Positions 1 through 5,510 of a stretch of 5,894 nucleotides of DNA are shown here, in pieces. The stretch comes from Flavobacteriaceae bacterium. GTDB taxonomy: Bacteria; Bacteroidota; Bacteroidia; Flavobacteriales; Flavobacteriaceae. The DNA lies in contig PAUJ01000019.1 of NCBI GenBank assembly GCA_002713705.1, positions 4,560 to 10,453 of the forward strand. Direction: 5' to 3'. The notes below the pieces were generated by a model. It ran no database searches. It saw nothing but the letters and a program-made list of their open reading frames with translations, and was not told where the DNA came from. The position numbers were made by a program, and so were the translations under genes. Position 1 is the stretch's first letter; each line of letters opens with the position of its first letter.

Positions 1-112
1 ATTTTTTATTTTGAAATATGACAACAATCAGTTTCTATAATTTAATTTAAAAGGAATATCTTTCAATTAATGCTAATGATGTAATAAATTCAATACATTT
101 TATAAAAATAGT

Positions 113-172
113 GCCACTAATAAACATTTAAATATTTTATTTTAAGTGGTTTATTAACTAGATGGTAGTGGC
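113..172 (-). terminator. Possible long nested hairpin downstream of the helicase
   Basis: On the plus strand GCCAC (113-117) pairs with GTGGC (168-172), and directly inside it TAATAAAC (118-125) pairs with GTTTATTA (149-156). This leaves an 11-base bulge on one side and a 23-base A/T-rich loop. Read on the minus strand, the closing arm is followed within a few bases by ACTATTTTTAT, a partial U-rich run. It could be a back-up terminator or the end of a 3' UTR structure. The loop is long and most inner pairs are A-U, so the call is tentative. Confidence 0.25.
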
Positions 173-201
173 TTTTAGTTTTAGTGAAGCTAAAATAAGT
201 A

Positions 202-224
202 GGTAATCACTGTGATTAATCACC
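202..224 (-). terminator. Weak hairpin just after the helicase stop codon
   Basis: The 23 bases starting 11 nt after the helicase stop can fold on the minus strand into GGTGATTA paired with TGATTACC, eight pairs including two G-U wobbles, around a loop of about seven bases. The sequence also contains the perfect palindrome GTGATTAATCAC (212-223). What follows on the minus strand is TACTTATTTTAG, U-rich but not a clean U-tract. The position suits a transcription end or RNA 3' stabiliser for the helicase mRNA; the strength is modest. Confidence 0.35.
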
Positions 225-234
225 ATTATTACTT

Positions 235-1566
235 TTAATGTTTATTTTTAGAAGCAACTTTTGTATTTGCTAAATTAGTAGATGACAAATAGTGGGCTAA
301 TATTTTTTCCACCAATTCCTCTTTGGTTAAATGATGAAAAATCGTTTTTATTTTAGTTTTAAATTCTTCCGAAACTTCTCTGTTTGGTTTAGTTTTAAAT
401 ACTTTTTTAGCCCATAACAAACCATTGTTTTCTTCGATACTTTGAGCATCAGCTTTAATGAATTCATTGATTGTAATACCCAACTCATTTTCAAATTCTG
501 GAATTTCTTCAAGCTCTTCTTTTTGTATGATACTCAATGAAAGTCCCTTCGCTCCTGCTCTAGCTGTTCTACCACTCCGGTGAACATAAGCATCATAGGT
601 ATCTGGCAAATGGTAATTAACAACATATGAAATTTCTTTAACATCAATCCCTCTTGCGGCTAAATCTGTTGCAACTAATATATCTATATAACCTTCTCTA
701 AATTGTTCCATAATTCGATCACGAATCGTTTGAGTTAAACTGCCATGAATAGCGCCAGATGAAAATTTATTGATTGCTAATTTTTTTGCAAGTTTATTAA
801 CGGCAGCTTTTGTCTTGCAGAATATAACACCTCGTTCGCCCTCTTTAGTACTTAAAAAATGCAGTAAAACTTCCAGTTTTTCTATAGGTTCTACAACTAC
901 ATACTGATGGTCAATCCCTTGATGACCAATACTTTTCATGTCTGCTTCTATGTATATTAGATGCTTTGACATATAATTTTGCACTAATTGCTTTATAGTA
1001 CCTGGCATTGTAGCGGTAAATAATAAAGTTCTTTTAGATTTTGGAAGGTCTTTAATAATGAAGTCTAAATCTTTTTTTAAAGAACTTACCATTTCATCAG
1101 CTTCATCTAACACTAAATACTTTATTTGATTTAAAGCTATAGCTTCACGCTTAATTAAATCTACAAGACGGCCTGGAGTTGCTACTGCAATATGAGTAGT
1201 AGCTTTTAATTTTTCTATTTGAGGTTTAATAGGAATTCCACCACATAAGGGTGTAATACCTATTTTTGAACTAGAACCAGCAAAGGAAACTAGATTGGTA
1301 TATATCTGTTGTGCTAATTCTCTTGTGGGTGCTAATATTAGCGATTGAACATTGATATTTTCTAAATCTATTAGCTGCAATAAAGGAAGTCCAAAAGCTG
1401 CTGTTTTTCCAGTTCCTGTTTTTGCTAAAACTACCATGTCTTCCTTTTCATTTAGCAGAACAGGTATCGTTTGTTCTTGAATGTCTGTTGGTATAGAAAT
1501 TTTTAAATTGACTAAATCTTGTTCTAGTTGTTTATTAATTCCTAAATCTGAAAATGATTTTAGCAT
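235..1566 (-). CDS. DEAD-box ATP-dependent RNA helicase
   Basis: The 443-residue protein is a two-domain DEAD-box helicase that uses ATP to unwind short RNA duplexes or remodel RNA-protein complexes in the cytoplasm. All hallmark motifs are visible in order: the Q-motif region with FSDLG near residue 5, motif I AKTGTGKT (48-55), PTRELAQQ (80-87), TPGRL (130-134), DEAD (154-157), TAT as motif III (184-186), IFCKT (248-252), ATDLAARGID (309-318) and HRSGRTARAG (329-338). About 95 residues follow the helicase core. They are charged, end in a basic tail, and show no RNA-binding domain I recognise (no DbpA-like fold), so I do not assign it to CsdA, RhlE or DbpA. The reading frame is open up to a TTG at 1617, but the ATG at 1566 is preferred: it begins MLKSFSDLG, where family members usually begin, and the upstream stretch looks like leader. 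The nearby cold-shock genes suggest a role in cold or stress RNA metabolism (inference). A strong terminator upstream implies independent transcription. Confidence 0.95.
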   Translation of the reverse strand: MLKSFSDLGINKQLEQDLVNLKISIPTDIQEQTIPVLLNEKEDMVVLAKTGTGKTAAFGLPLLQLIDLENINVQSLILAPTRELAQQIYTNLVSFAGSSSKIGITPLCGGIPIKPQIEKLKATTHIAVATPGRLVDLIKREAIALNQIKYLVLDEADEMVSSLKKDLDFIIKDLPKSKRTLLFTATMPGTIKQLVQNYMSKHLIYIEADMKSIGHQGIDHQYVVVEPIEKLEVLLHFLSTKEGERGVIFCKTKAAVNKLAKKLAINKFSSGAIHGSLTQTIRDRIMEQFREGYIDILVATDLAARGIDVKEISYVVNYHLPDTYDAYVHRSGRTARAGAKGLSLSIIQKEELEEIPEFENELGITINEFIKADAQSIEENNGLLWAKKVFKTKPNREVSEEFKTKIKTIFHHLTKEELVEKILAHYLSSTNLANTKVASKNKH

Positions 1567-1581
1567 CGCATCGTTTTTTTG

Positions 1582-1589
1582 TAAATATA
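1582..1589 (-). promoter_or_regulatory. Weak candidate -7 element for the helicase
   Basis: On the minus strand this reads TATATTTA, one base off the Bacteroidetes -7 consensus TAnnTTTG, and it ends 15 nt before the preferred ATG at 1566. A promoter must lie in roughly 1567-1645, because the terminator at 1646-1676 should stop transcripts from the small csp gene. An alternative near-match with one extra base, TAAATTTTG, lies at 1623-1615. I see no convincing -33 TTG for either. Confidence 0.3.
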
Positions 1590-1645
1590 GAGTCCCTATG
1601 TTGGAGAATAAGACCAAAATTTAGTATGTTATTCTATTAGAATTC

Positions 1646-1676
1646 AAAAAAAAAGCCCATCTTTTTGATGGGCTTT
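1646..1676 (-). terminator. Strong intrinsic terminator of the small csp gene
   Basis: AAAGCCCATC (1652-1661) and GATGGGCTTT (1667-1676) form a perfect ten-pair stem with a five-base loop. On the minus strand the stem is followed by a run of U residues from the A-tract at 1646-1654. It begins 22 nt past the csp stop codon and is the clearest rho-independent terminator in the window. The plus-strand side of the stem ends in TTTAAAT, so termination of plus-strand transcripts would be poor; it is essentially directional. Confidence 0.92.
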
Positions 1677-1698
1677 AAATTGTATTTGAAAGTATATA

Positions 1699-1890
1699 TT
1701 AAATAACTTTTACATCTACTGCGTTTAAACCTTTGTTTCCTTCTTTAAGTTCAAAAGTTACTTCATCGCCTTCACGAATCTCGTCGATTAGACCAGAAAT
1801 ATGTACGAAATGATCTTTTTCAACACCTTCTTCTGTTATAAAACCAAATCCTTTAGTGTCGTTGAAAAATTTTACTGTTCCTTTATTCAT
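1699..1890 (-). CDS. CspA-family cold-shock protein
   Basis: The 63-residue protein is a single cold-shock domain, a five-stranded OB-fold that binds single-stranded RNA or DNA and acts as an RNA chaperone. RNP1 is seen as KGFGFI (13-18) and RNP2 as HFVHIS (27-32), with the conserved start GTVKFF and the EGDEV/FEL strand after them. Length is at the short end of the family (usually about 65-70). The ATG at 1890 is the only reasonable start. The gene has a good promoter match 38 nt upstream and a strong terminator downstream, so it can be transcribed alone. Its leader looks too short to hold a long cspA-type thermosensing 5' UTR. By hand count it matches 32 of 61 aligned residues of the cold-shock domain in the neighbouring 153-residue protein, suggesting a tandem duplication or two related subfamilies. 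Confidence 0.96.
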   Translation of the reverse strand: MNKGTVKFFNDTKGFGFITEEGVEKDHFVHISGLIDEIREGDEVTFELKEGNKGLNAVDVKVI

Positions 1891-1928
1891 TGTAATTAAA
1901 TTATAATTTGTTAATATTTATTATTCTG

Positions 1929-1936
1929 CAAATATA
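1929..1936 (-). promoter_or_regulatory. Bacteroidetes -7 promoter element of the small csp gene
   Basis: The minus strand reads TATATTTG, a full match to TAnnTTTG, 38 nt before the csp ATG. Transcription would start near 1920-1924, giving a leader of about 30 nt. No clear -33 TTG is seen at the expected distance; that position instead overlaps a 15-base inverted repeat (1955-1969). Confidence 0.6.
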
Positions 1937-1954
1937 TAACTTAAAACAAATAAA

Positions 1955-1969
1955 TGAACGTTTAGTTCA
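1955..1969. promoter_or_regulatory. Inverted repeat at the -33 position of the csp promoter
   Basis: TGAAC (1955-1959) and GTTCA (1965-1969) form a perfect dyad with a five-base centre, beginning 18 bases upstream of the TATATTTG element. This is where the sigma factor would contact the -33 region, so it could be an operator. In sequence this AT-rich a short dyad can arise by chance, and I do not recognise a specific regulator site. Confidence 0.22.
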
Positions 1970-2024
1970 ATTAAGTTTAATTAATTGATTTTTAGAGAAC
2001 TATTTTTTTTTTAAAAGCTTTTTA

Positions 2025-2486
2025 TTACTTTACTATGGTAACTTTTACTGCATTCATACCCTTCATTCCCTTTTCAAGTTCAAAAGAAACTCTATTTCCT
2101 TCGGTTATTTCATCTACTAATCCACTTACATGGCAGAAATATTTTTCTTGATTTTCTCCATCTACTATAAATCCAAATCCTTTTGAGGTATCAAAAAATG
2201 AAACTGTTCCAGTTCTTACAGGATTTAACTCTACCCTATCACTATCTAATGTTTTCGGAACGCTAATCTCAATACTTTCAATATCAACTTTTAATTTTTG
2301 TGAGGGATCAGGTGGTGTATCTGTTAAATTTCCAAAATGATCTACATAGGCAAATTCAATTCCTTTTTTCCCATGTTCTTTAGCTTCAGCTTTACGAGCT
2401 TCCATTTTTTTTCTCTTATCTTCCCGTTTTTTCAAACGTTTTTTCTCCTTTTCACTCTTGTTAAATGTTTGCTGTGATTTTGCCAT
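2025..2486 (-). CDS. Cold-shock-domain protein with lysine-rich N-terminal extension
   Basis: The 153-residue protein has three parts. Residues 1-41 are dense in Lys, Arg and Glu (KSEKEKKRLKKREDKRKK and onward) and are probably helical or disordered. Residues 42-90 form a linker with AYVDHFGNLTDTPPDP and a patch of acidic and hydrophobic residues. Residues 91-153 are a complete cold-shock domain with GTVSFF, RNP1 KGFGFI (102-107) and an RNP2-like YFCHVS (116-121), where Cys replaces the usual Val. The domain should bind single-stranded nucleic acid; the basic tail may add RNA or ribosome affinity (inference). I recall proteins of this layout as common in flavobacteria, with no defined role. 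The ATG at 2486 starts MAKSQQTFNK and fits. No clear terminator separates it from the small csp gene, so readthrough into that gene is possible. Confidence 0.9.
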   Translation of the reverse strand: MAKSQQTFNKSEKEKKRLKKREDKRKKMEARKAEAKEHGKKGIEFAYVDHFGNLTDTPPDPSQKLKVDIESIEISVPKTLDSDRVELNPVRTGTVSFFDTSKGFGFIVDGENQEKYFCHVSGLVDEITEGNRVSFELEKGMKGMNAVKVTIVK

Positions 2487-2537
2487 TCTTAATTTTAATT
2501 TATATATCCCAATATTAATAATAATAAATCAGAAAAA

Positions 2538-2545
2538 TAAATATA
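2538..2545 (-). promoter_or_regulatory. Weak candidate -7 element for the extended cold-shock gene
   Basis: The 118-base gap between the transporter and this gene is nearly all A/T. On the minus strand TATATTTA lies 51 nt before the ATG, one base off TAnnTTTG; TAATATTG at 2517-2510 is an equally weak alternative. No -33 element is evident for either, and no hairpin terminator for the transporter is seen, so transcription could also come from upstream. Confidence 0.22.
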
Positions 2546-2604
2546 GTGCAGATTAATTATAAATAAAATTTAAAATATAATTTTTAAATATAATTGTATA
2601 GTTA

Positions 2605-3537
2605 TTAAAACTTTTGCCTCCTATTTTTAAATCTAGAAAGAATTGCTAACTTTTTTTTTGTATTTATAAAATAAACACCAGTCAGTAATAGTATTGCAGC
2701 GCAAATGGATTGGGTTGTTATTTGTTCATCTAATAAGTACCAACCCAATAACAATGCTATAATAGGATTTACATACGTTGAAGTAGCTACTTTTTCAGGA
2801 GAGACAACTTTTAATAAGTAATTAAATGAAGTAAAGGCAACAATACCACCAAAGATAATTAAAAGTAACATAGACCACAAAACAGATTCACTCCATTTAA
2901 TTGGGCTAATCCATGTTTCACCTAATAAAAAACTTACGAAAGCTAACATGGCACCCCCTGTTAGCATTTGATATCCAGTATTTACAAAATAATTAGCTGG
3001 AAGGTCAGCAGTACCAACAAACAAACTAGCATATGCCCAACTAATCATACATAACAATATCAAACCAATGCTTAAAGCACTGTTTTCATTCATGATAATG
3101 TGATTTTGACTCACTAAAAAAAAGATACCCAACATTCCTAAAACGACGCCAATCATTGACATTGCTTGAATTTTTTTTCCTTGAATAATTCGCATTAAAA
3201 TTAATATTACAAGAGGTTGTGCAGATATAACTAGAGCGGCAAATCCACTATCGACATACTTTAAAGTCCAAACAATTAATCCATTTCCAAATGTGAGAAA
3301 TAAAAACCCTGCAATTGCAGTATTAAAAAATTGTTTCCGTGAAATTTTTATCGGTATTTTTAAAGTTTTAGCAATGCTAAAAATTATAAAACTTGAAACA
3401 ATAAATCTAATTGAGGCCAGCATAAAAGCTGGTAACTCCGTTACAGCAATTTTATTTAAAAAATAAGTAGAACCCCAGATTACGTAAATAGCAAAAAAAG
3501 CGAGTACTATAACAATTTTATTTTGGGGCTTATTCAT
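2605..3537 (-). CDS. EamA-family transporter (DMT superfamily)
   Basis: The 310-residue inner-membrane protein has about ten hydrophobic helices in two repeated EamA domains, the usual size and form for drug/metabolite exporters. The first repeat (about 8-140) includes the typical WGSTYFLNKIA (21-31) and GFAALVISAQPLVILILMR (98-116). The second (about 155-293) includes ATSTYVNPIIALLLGWYLLDE (near 250-271), the conserved Pro-Leu-Gly-Glu pattern of the family. The C-terminus is a basic cytoplasmic tail rich in Lys and Arg. Substrate cannot be told from sequence; family members export amino acids, metabolites or drugs. The open frame reaches a TTG at 3549, but the ATG at 3537 is preferred because the promoter element at 3551-3558 would place the transcript start at or just inside the TTG. 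It is 80 nt downstream of the VTT-protein gene and has its own promoter. Confidence 0.92.
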   Translation of the reverse strand: MNKPQNKIVIVLAFFAIYVIWGSTYFLNKIAVTELPAFMLASIRFIVSSFIIFSIAKTLKIPIKISRKQFFNTAIAGFLFLTFGNGLIVWTLKYVDSGFAALVISAQPLVILILMRIIQGKKIQAMSMIGVVLGMLGIFFLVSQNHIIMNENSALSIGLILLCMISWAYASLFVGTADLPANYFVNTGYQMLTGGAMLAFVSFLLGETWISPIKWSESVLWSMLLLIIFGGIVAFTSFNYLLKVVSPEKVATSTYVNPIIALLLGWYLLDEQITTQSICAAILLLTGVYFINTKKKLAILSRFKNRRQKF

Positions 3538-3550
3538 TTTTTTTCTCAAG

Positions 3551-3558
3551 CAAATATA
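3551..3558 (-). promoter_or_regulatory. Bacteroidetes -7 promoter element of the EamA gene
   Basis: The minus strand reads TATATTTG, a full match to TAnnTTTG, ending 13 nt before the ATG at 3537. With a start site about 5-7 nt further on, the leader would be only about 6-9 nt, so the mRNA would be nearly leaderless. A -33 element is not obvious; TTTTTCG at 3590-3584 is the nearest candidate and is too far away. Confidence 0.6.
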
Positions 3559-3617
3559 AGAATTCTCAAGTTATACTATACTCGAAAAATATTTATTCAG
3601 GATAAATTATTGTCTAA

Positions 3618-4238
3618 TTACACGATATTGAATATGACTAAAGCATACAGATAAAAGCGAACAAAACGCAATAAACCAAACAATAAGTAATTTGAAAATT
3701 TATAATGAATTAGACCTGCGGCAATGCTTGTAATAGAAAAAGGTATGGGTAATAATGCGCCAACAACAATTAAAAAACCACCCCATTTCCGAATCATTTT
3801 TACATGTTTTTCCATCTTAATTTCTAAATAATTATATACAGAAGGCATCTTTGAAATTCCTTTTCCAATAAAAAATGAAATAATGCCACCAAGGTAAGAT
3901 AGAACTGCAAGCATTGTTAAGAAAAATACGGGCATTTCAGTTTTACCTGCCCAAGCAATAAATATTTCTGGAGGAATCAACCCAAGAAGTGATTCAGAAG
4001 CAAAGAACACTCCTAATATGATAGGTGGATTAAAAGTTGTTGTTATAAAGGTGAATAAATCATTAAAATCGATAAAAAATTCATTGATCAACCATAATAA
4101 TACTATAAAAATGAAAATTGGCAATAGAGATTTTCCTACACTAGATTTTACAAACGAATAAAAACCAGTATAAGAATAATACTGGTGAAGTAACCTTAAT
4201 TTAGATTTTTTTTCACTTTGCTTAGGACTTGAATTCAT
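3618..4238 (-). CDS. VTT/DedA-superfamily membrane protein, YqaA-like
   Basis: The 206-residue integral membrane protein has a short charged cytoplasmic N-terminus (to about 36) and about five hydrophobic segments (near 39-55, 71-92, 102-125, 152-176, 180-204). The stretch SESLLGLIPPE (81-91) resembles the re-entrant loop of DedA-type proteins. The C-terminal part GALLPIPFSITSIAAG (160-175), followed by a Phe-rich helix and RFVRF, fits the YqaA/COG1238 pattern of Pro-x-Pro, then AG, then an Arg pair. Superfamily members act as phospholipid scramblases or flippases or support membrane homeostasis; the substrate here is unknown. The Arg usually found just before the Pro-x-Pro motif is Leu. Such proteins are sometimes mislabelled short-chain dehydrogenases, but there is no Rossmann motif here. 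The ATG at 4238 is well placed after a promoter match, and the gene appears to be its own unit. Confidence 0.8.
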   Translation of the reverse strand: MNSSPKQSEKKSKLRLLHQYYSYTGFYSFVKSSVGKSLLPIFIFIVLLWLINEFFIDFNDLFTFITTTFNPPIILGVFFASESLLGLIPPEIFIAWAGKTEMPVFFLTMLAVLSYLGGIISFFIGKGISKMPSVYNYLEIKMEKHVKMIRKWGGFLIVVGALLPIPFSITSIAAGLIHYKFSNYLLFGLLRFVRFYLYALVIFNIV

Positions 4239-4271
4239 AGTAATTTTATCATTTTTGAATCAAAATGGATA

Positions 4272-4279
4272 CAAAGATA
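4272..4279 (-). promoter_or_regulatory. Bacteroidetes -7 promoter element of the VTT-protein gene
   Basis: The minus strand reads TATCTTTG, a full match to TAnnTTTG, 33 nt upstream of the ATG at 4238. The leader would be about 26 nt. There is no clean -33 TTG at the usual spacing; palindromic sequence begins at 4301, just upstream of where it would be. Confidence 0.58.
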
Positions 4280-4300
4280 ATAGTATTTGTAATTTTTATT

Positions 4301-4328
4301 TTAATATATACATATATTAACAGTTAAT
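4301..4328. promoter_or_regulatory. Two overlapping palindromes upstream of the VTT-gene promoter
   Basis: TTAATATAT (4301-4309) and ATATATTAA (4312-4320) form a perfect dyad around a two-base centre. It overlaps a second dyad, ATTAAC (4316-4321) and GTTAAT (4323-4328), around one base. They lie about 21 bases upstream of the -7 element, a plausible operator position. Alternatively they are the A/U hairpin at the end of the hydrolase transcript, but no U-tract follows on the minus strand. Chance is a real possibility in such A/T-rich DNA. Confidence 0.22.
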
Positions 4329-4374
4329 TATGATGAGGATAAACAATTAGAATTTTAAACTGCAAACCCAATAG

Positions 4375-5508
4375 TTAATTTCTCCACCAAGGATATATTT
4401 CTTCAGAATCGTTTAATCCAATTTCTATGATCTCCCCTATTTTAGGAATTACTAAATCAACGTTTAATTCTTTAGCTTTTTTTGAAATTCTTTCAACAGG
4501 CTCTGTCCAAGAATGAGACGCTAACTTAAATGCACCCCAATGTATAGGCATCATTTTTTTAGCTTTTATATCCAACCCAGCTTGTGCTGTTTCTTCAGGA
4601 AGCATATGCACTAATGGCCATAAATTATTATATTGACCACATTCCATAAATGCAAAATCGAATGGACCATACTGTTCCCCTATTTCTTTAAAATGAGATG
4701 CATAACCACTATCTCCACTAAAAAATAAATTTTCATCAGCAGATTGAATAATCCAGGAACACCATAATGTTTTTTCTCTGTCTGATATGCCTCTACCTGA
4801 AAAATGTTGAGCCGGAGTACATCGAATAGTTAAGTCGTCAAATTTAATTTCTTGCCACCAATCTAATTCAATAATTCTTTCTTTTTCAACACCCCATTTT
4901 AATAAGTGAATACCAATACCTAAAGGAGTGAAGAATAATTTGACTTTACCTTTAAGTTTTTGAATTGATTCATAATCTAAATGATCGTAATGATCATGTG
5001 TAATTAACACAGCATCAATGGAAGGTAGTTTTTCAATTTCAATTGGTAATTCATTACTAAAACGTTTGTTACCTAATAATGGGTTTGGCGCTGGTACATC
5101 ACCAAACATAGGATCTATTAATAAGTTTTTACCTTTGATTTGCAATAAGAATGTAGAATGGCCAAACCAAATAAACCTTGTTTTTGAATTATAATTAGCA
5201 ATGGAAATAGAATCAACTTTTTGAACAGCTATGTTTTTATTAGGTTCAGCTTTGGAGTTGGATTTAAATAAAATCCACATTGCTTTAAATGAATCTTTAA
5301 GACTCATTTCCATCTTTACACCACCATTATTTAAAAATTTTCCATCTTTATAATGCTTAGATTTAGAGAACAATTCTTGTTGTTGTTTTGAAGCTAATCC
5401 ACCAAATTGAGGACTTAAATTAATAAATAAAACTCCGATTATTATTAATAAAATAATTAGACTTAAAATTATATATGACACTCTTATAATTTTTTTTATA
5501 AGTATCAA
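4375..5508 (-). CDS. Membrane-anchored MBL-fold metallo-hydrolase, NAPE-PLD/UlaG-like
   Basis: The 377-residue protein has an N-terminal hydrophobic anchor (about 11-30) after KK and R, then a PQFGG motif (33-37), then a metallo-beta-lactamase-fold domain from about 110. Metal ligands are visible: HDHYDH (171-176), H235 in QHFSGRG, D266 in SGDSGY and H323 in PIHWG. GHST (116-119), KRF, LDWW (205-208), FMECGQYN (287-294) and HMLPEE (301-306) match the family containing N-acyl-phosphatidylethanolamine phospholipase D and UlaG-like hydrolases. The natural substrate of the bacterial members is not known, and lipid cleavage should not be assumed. The start is a TTG at 5508. There is no ATG before residue 66, and a start there would delete the anchor; GTG at 5481 is a second option and would shorten the anchor. 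The gene begins 2 nt after the flavoprotein stop, so translational coupling is likely. The anchored domain would probably face the periplasm (inference). Confidence 0.9.
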   Translation of the reverse strand: MILIKKIIRVSYIILSLIILLIIIGVLFINLSPQFGGLASKQQQELFSKSKHYKDGKFLNNGGVKMEMSLKDSFKAMWILFKSNSKAEPNKNIAVQKVDSISIANYNSKTRFIWFGHSTFLLQIKGKNLLIDPMFGDVPAPNPLLGNKRFSNELPIEIEKLPSIDAVLITHDHYDHLDYESIQKLKGKVKLFFTPLGIGIHLLKWGVEKERIIELDWWQEIKFDDLTIRCTPAQHFSGRGISDREKTLWCSWIIQSADENLFFSGDSGYASHFKEIGEQYGPFDFAFMECGQYNNLWPLVHMLPEETAQAGLDIKAKKMMPIHWGAFKLASHSWTEPVERISKKAKELNVDLVIPKIGEIIEIGLNDSEEIYPWWRN

Positions 5509-5510
5509 AA

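Larger units (their letters stand above)
1..234. other. Gene-free, AT-rich region downstream of the helicase
   Basis: I see no coding region in either strand here. Bases 1-112 are low-complexity A/T sequence with no recognisable motif. Bases 113-224 contain several inverted repeats, listed separately, which lie downstream of the helicase stop codon and could form hairpins in its 3' untranslated RNA. The next gene on the low-coordinate side is outside the window, so this could also include its upstream region. Confidence 0.6.

Noticed and set aside
1567..1617. Extension of the helicase to a TTG start at 1617
   Set aside because: The extra 17 residues do not resemble helicase N-termini. The ATG at 1566 gives the expected MLKSFSDLG start, and a candidate promoter element lies within the extension.
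1967..1988. AT-only inverted repeat TCAATTAA / TTAATTGA
   Set aside because: Eight nearly all A-T pairs with a six-base loop are weak and expected by chance in this composition. No U-tract or regulator match was seen.
2003..2022. AAAAGCTTTT palindrome (2013-2022) next to a ten-T run, as a terminator of the extended cold-shock gene
   Set aside because: On the minus strand the run after the palindrome is A, not U, and the palindrome has no room for a loop. It is not a rho-independent terminator for this gene.
2560..2600. Repeated AAATATAATT words between the transporter and the extended cold-shock gene
   Set aside because: Two short, low-complexity A/T copies with no regular spacing; not a repeat array or an iteron set.
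3538..3549. Extension of the EamA protein to a TTG start at 3549
   Set aside because: The TTG sits 1 nt from the -7 element, at or before the likely transcript start. An ATG follows four codons later.
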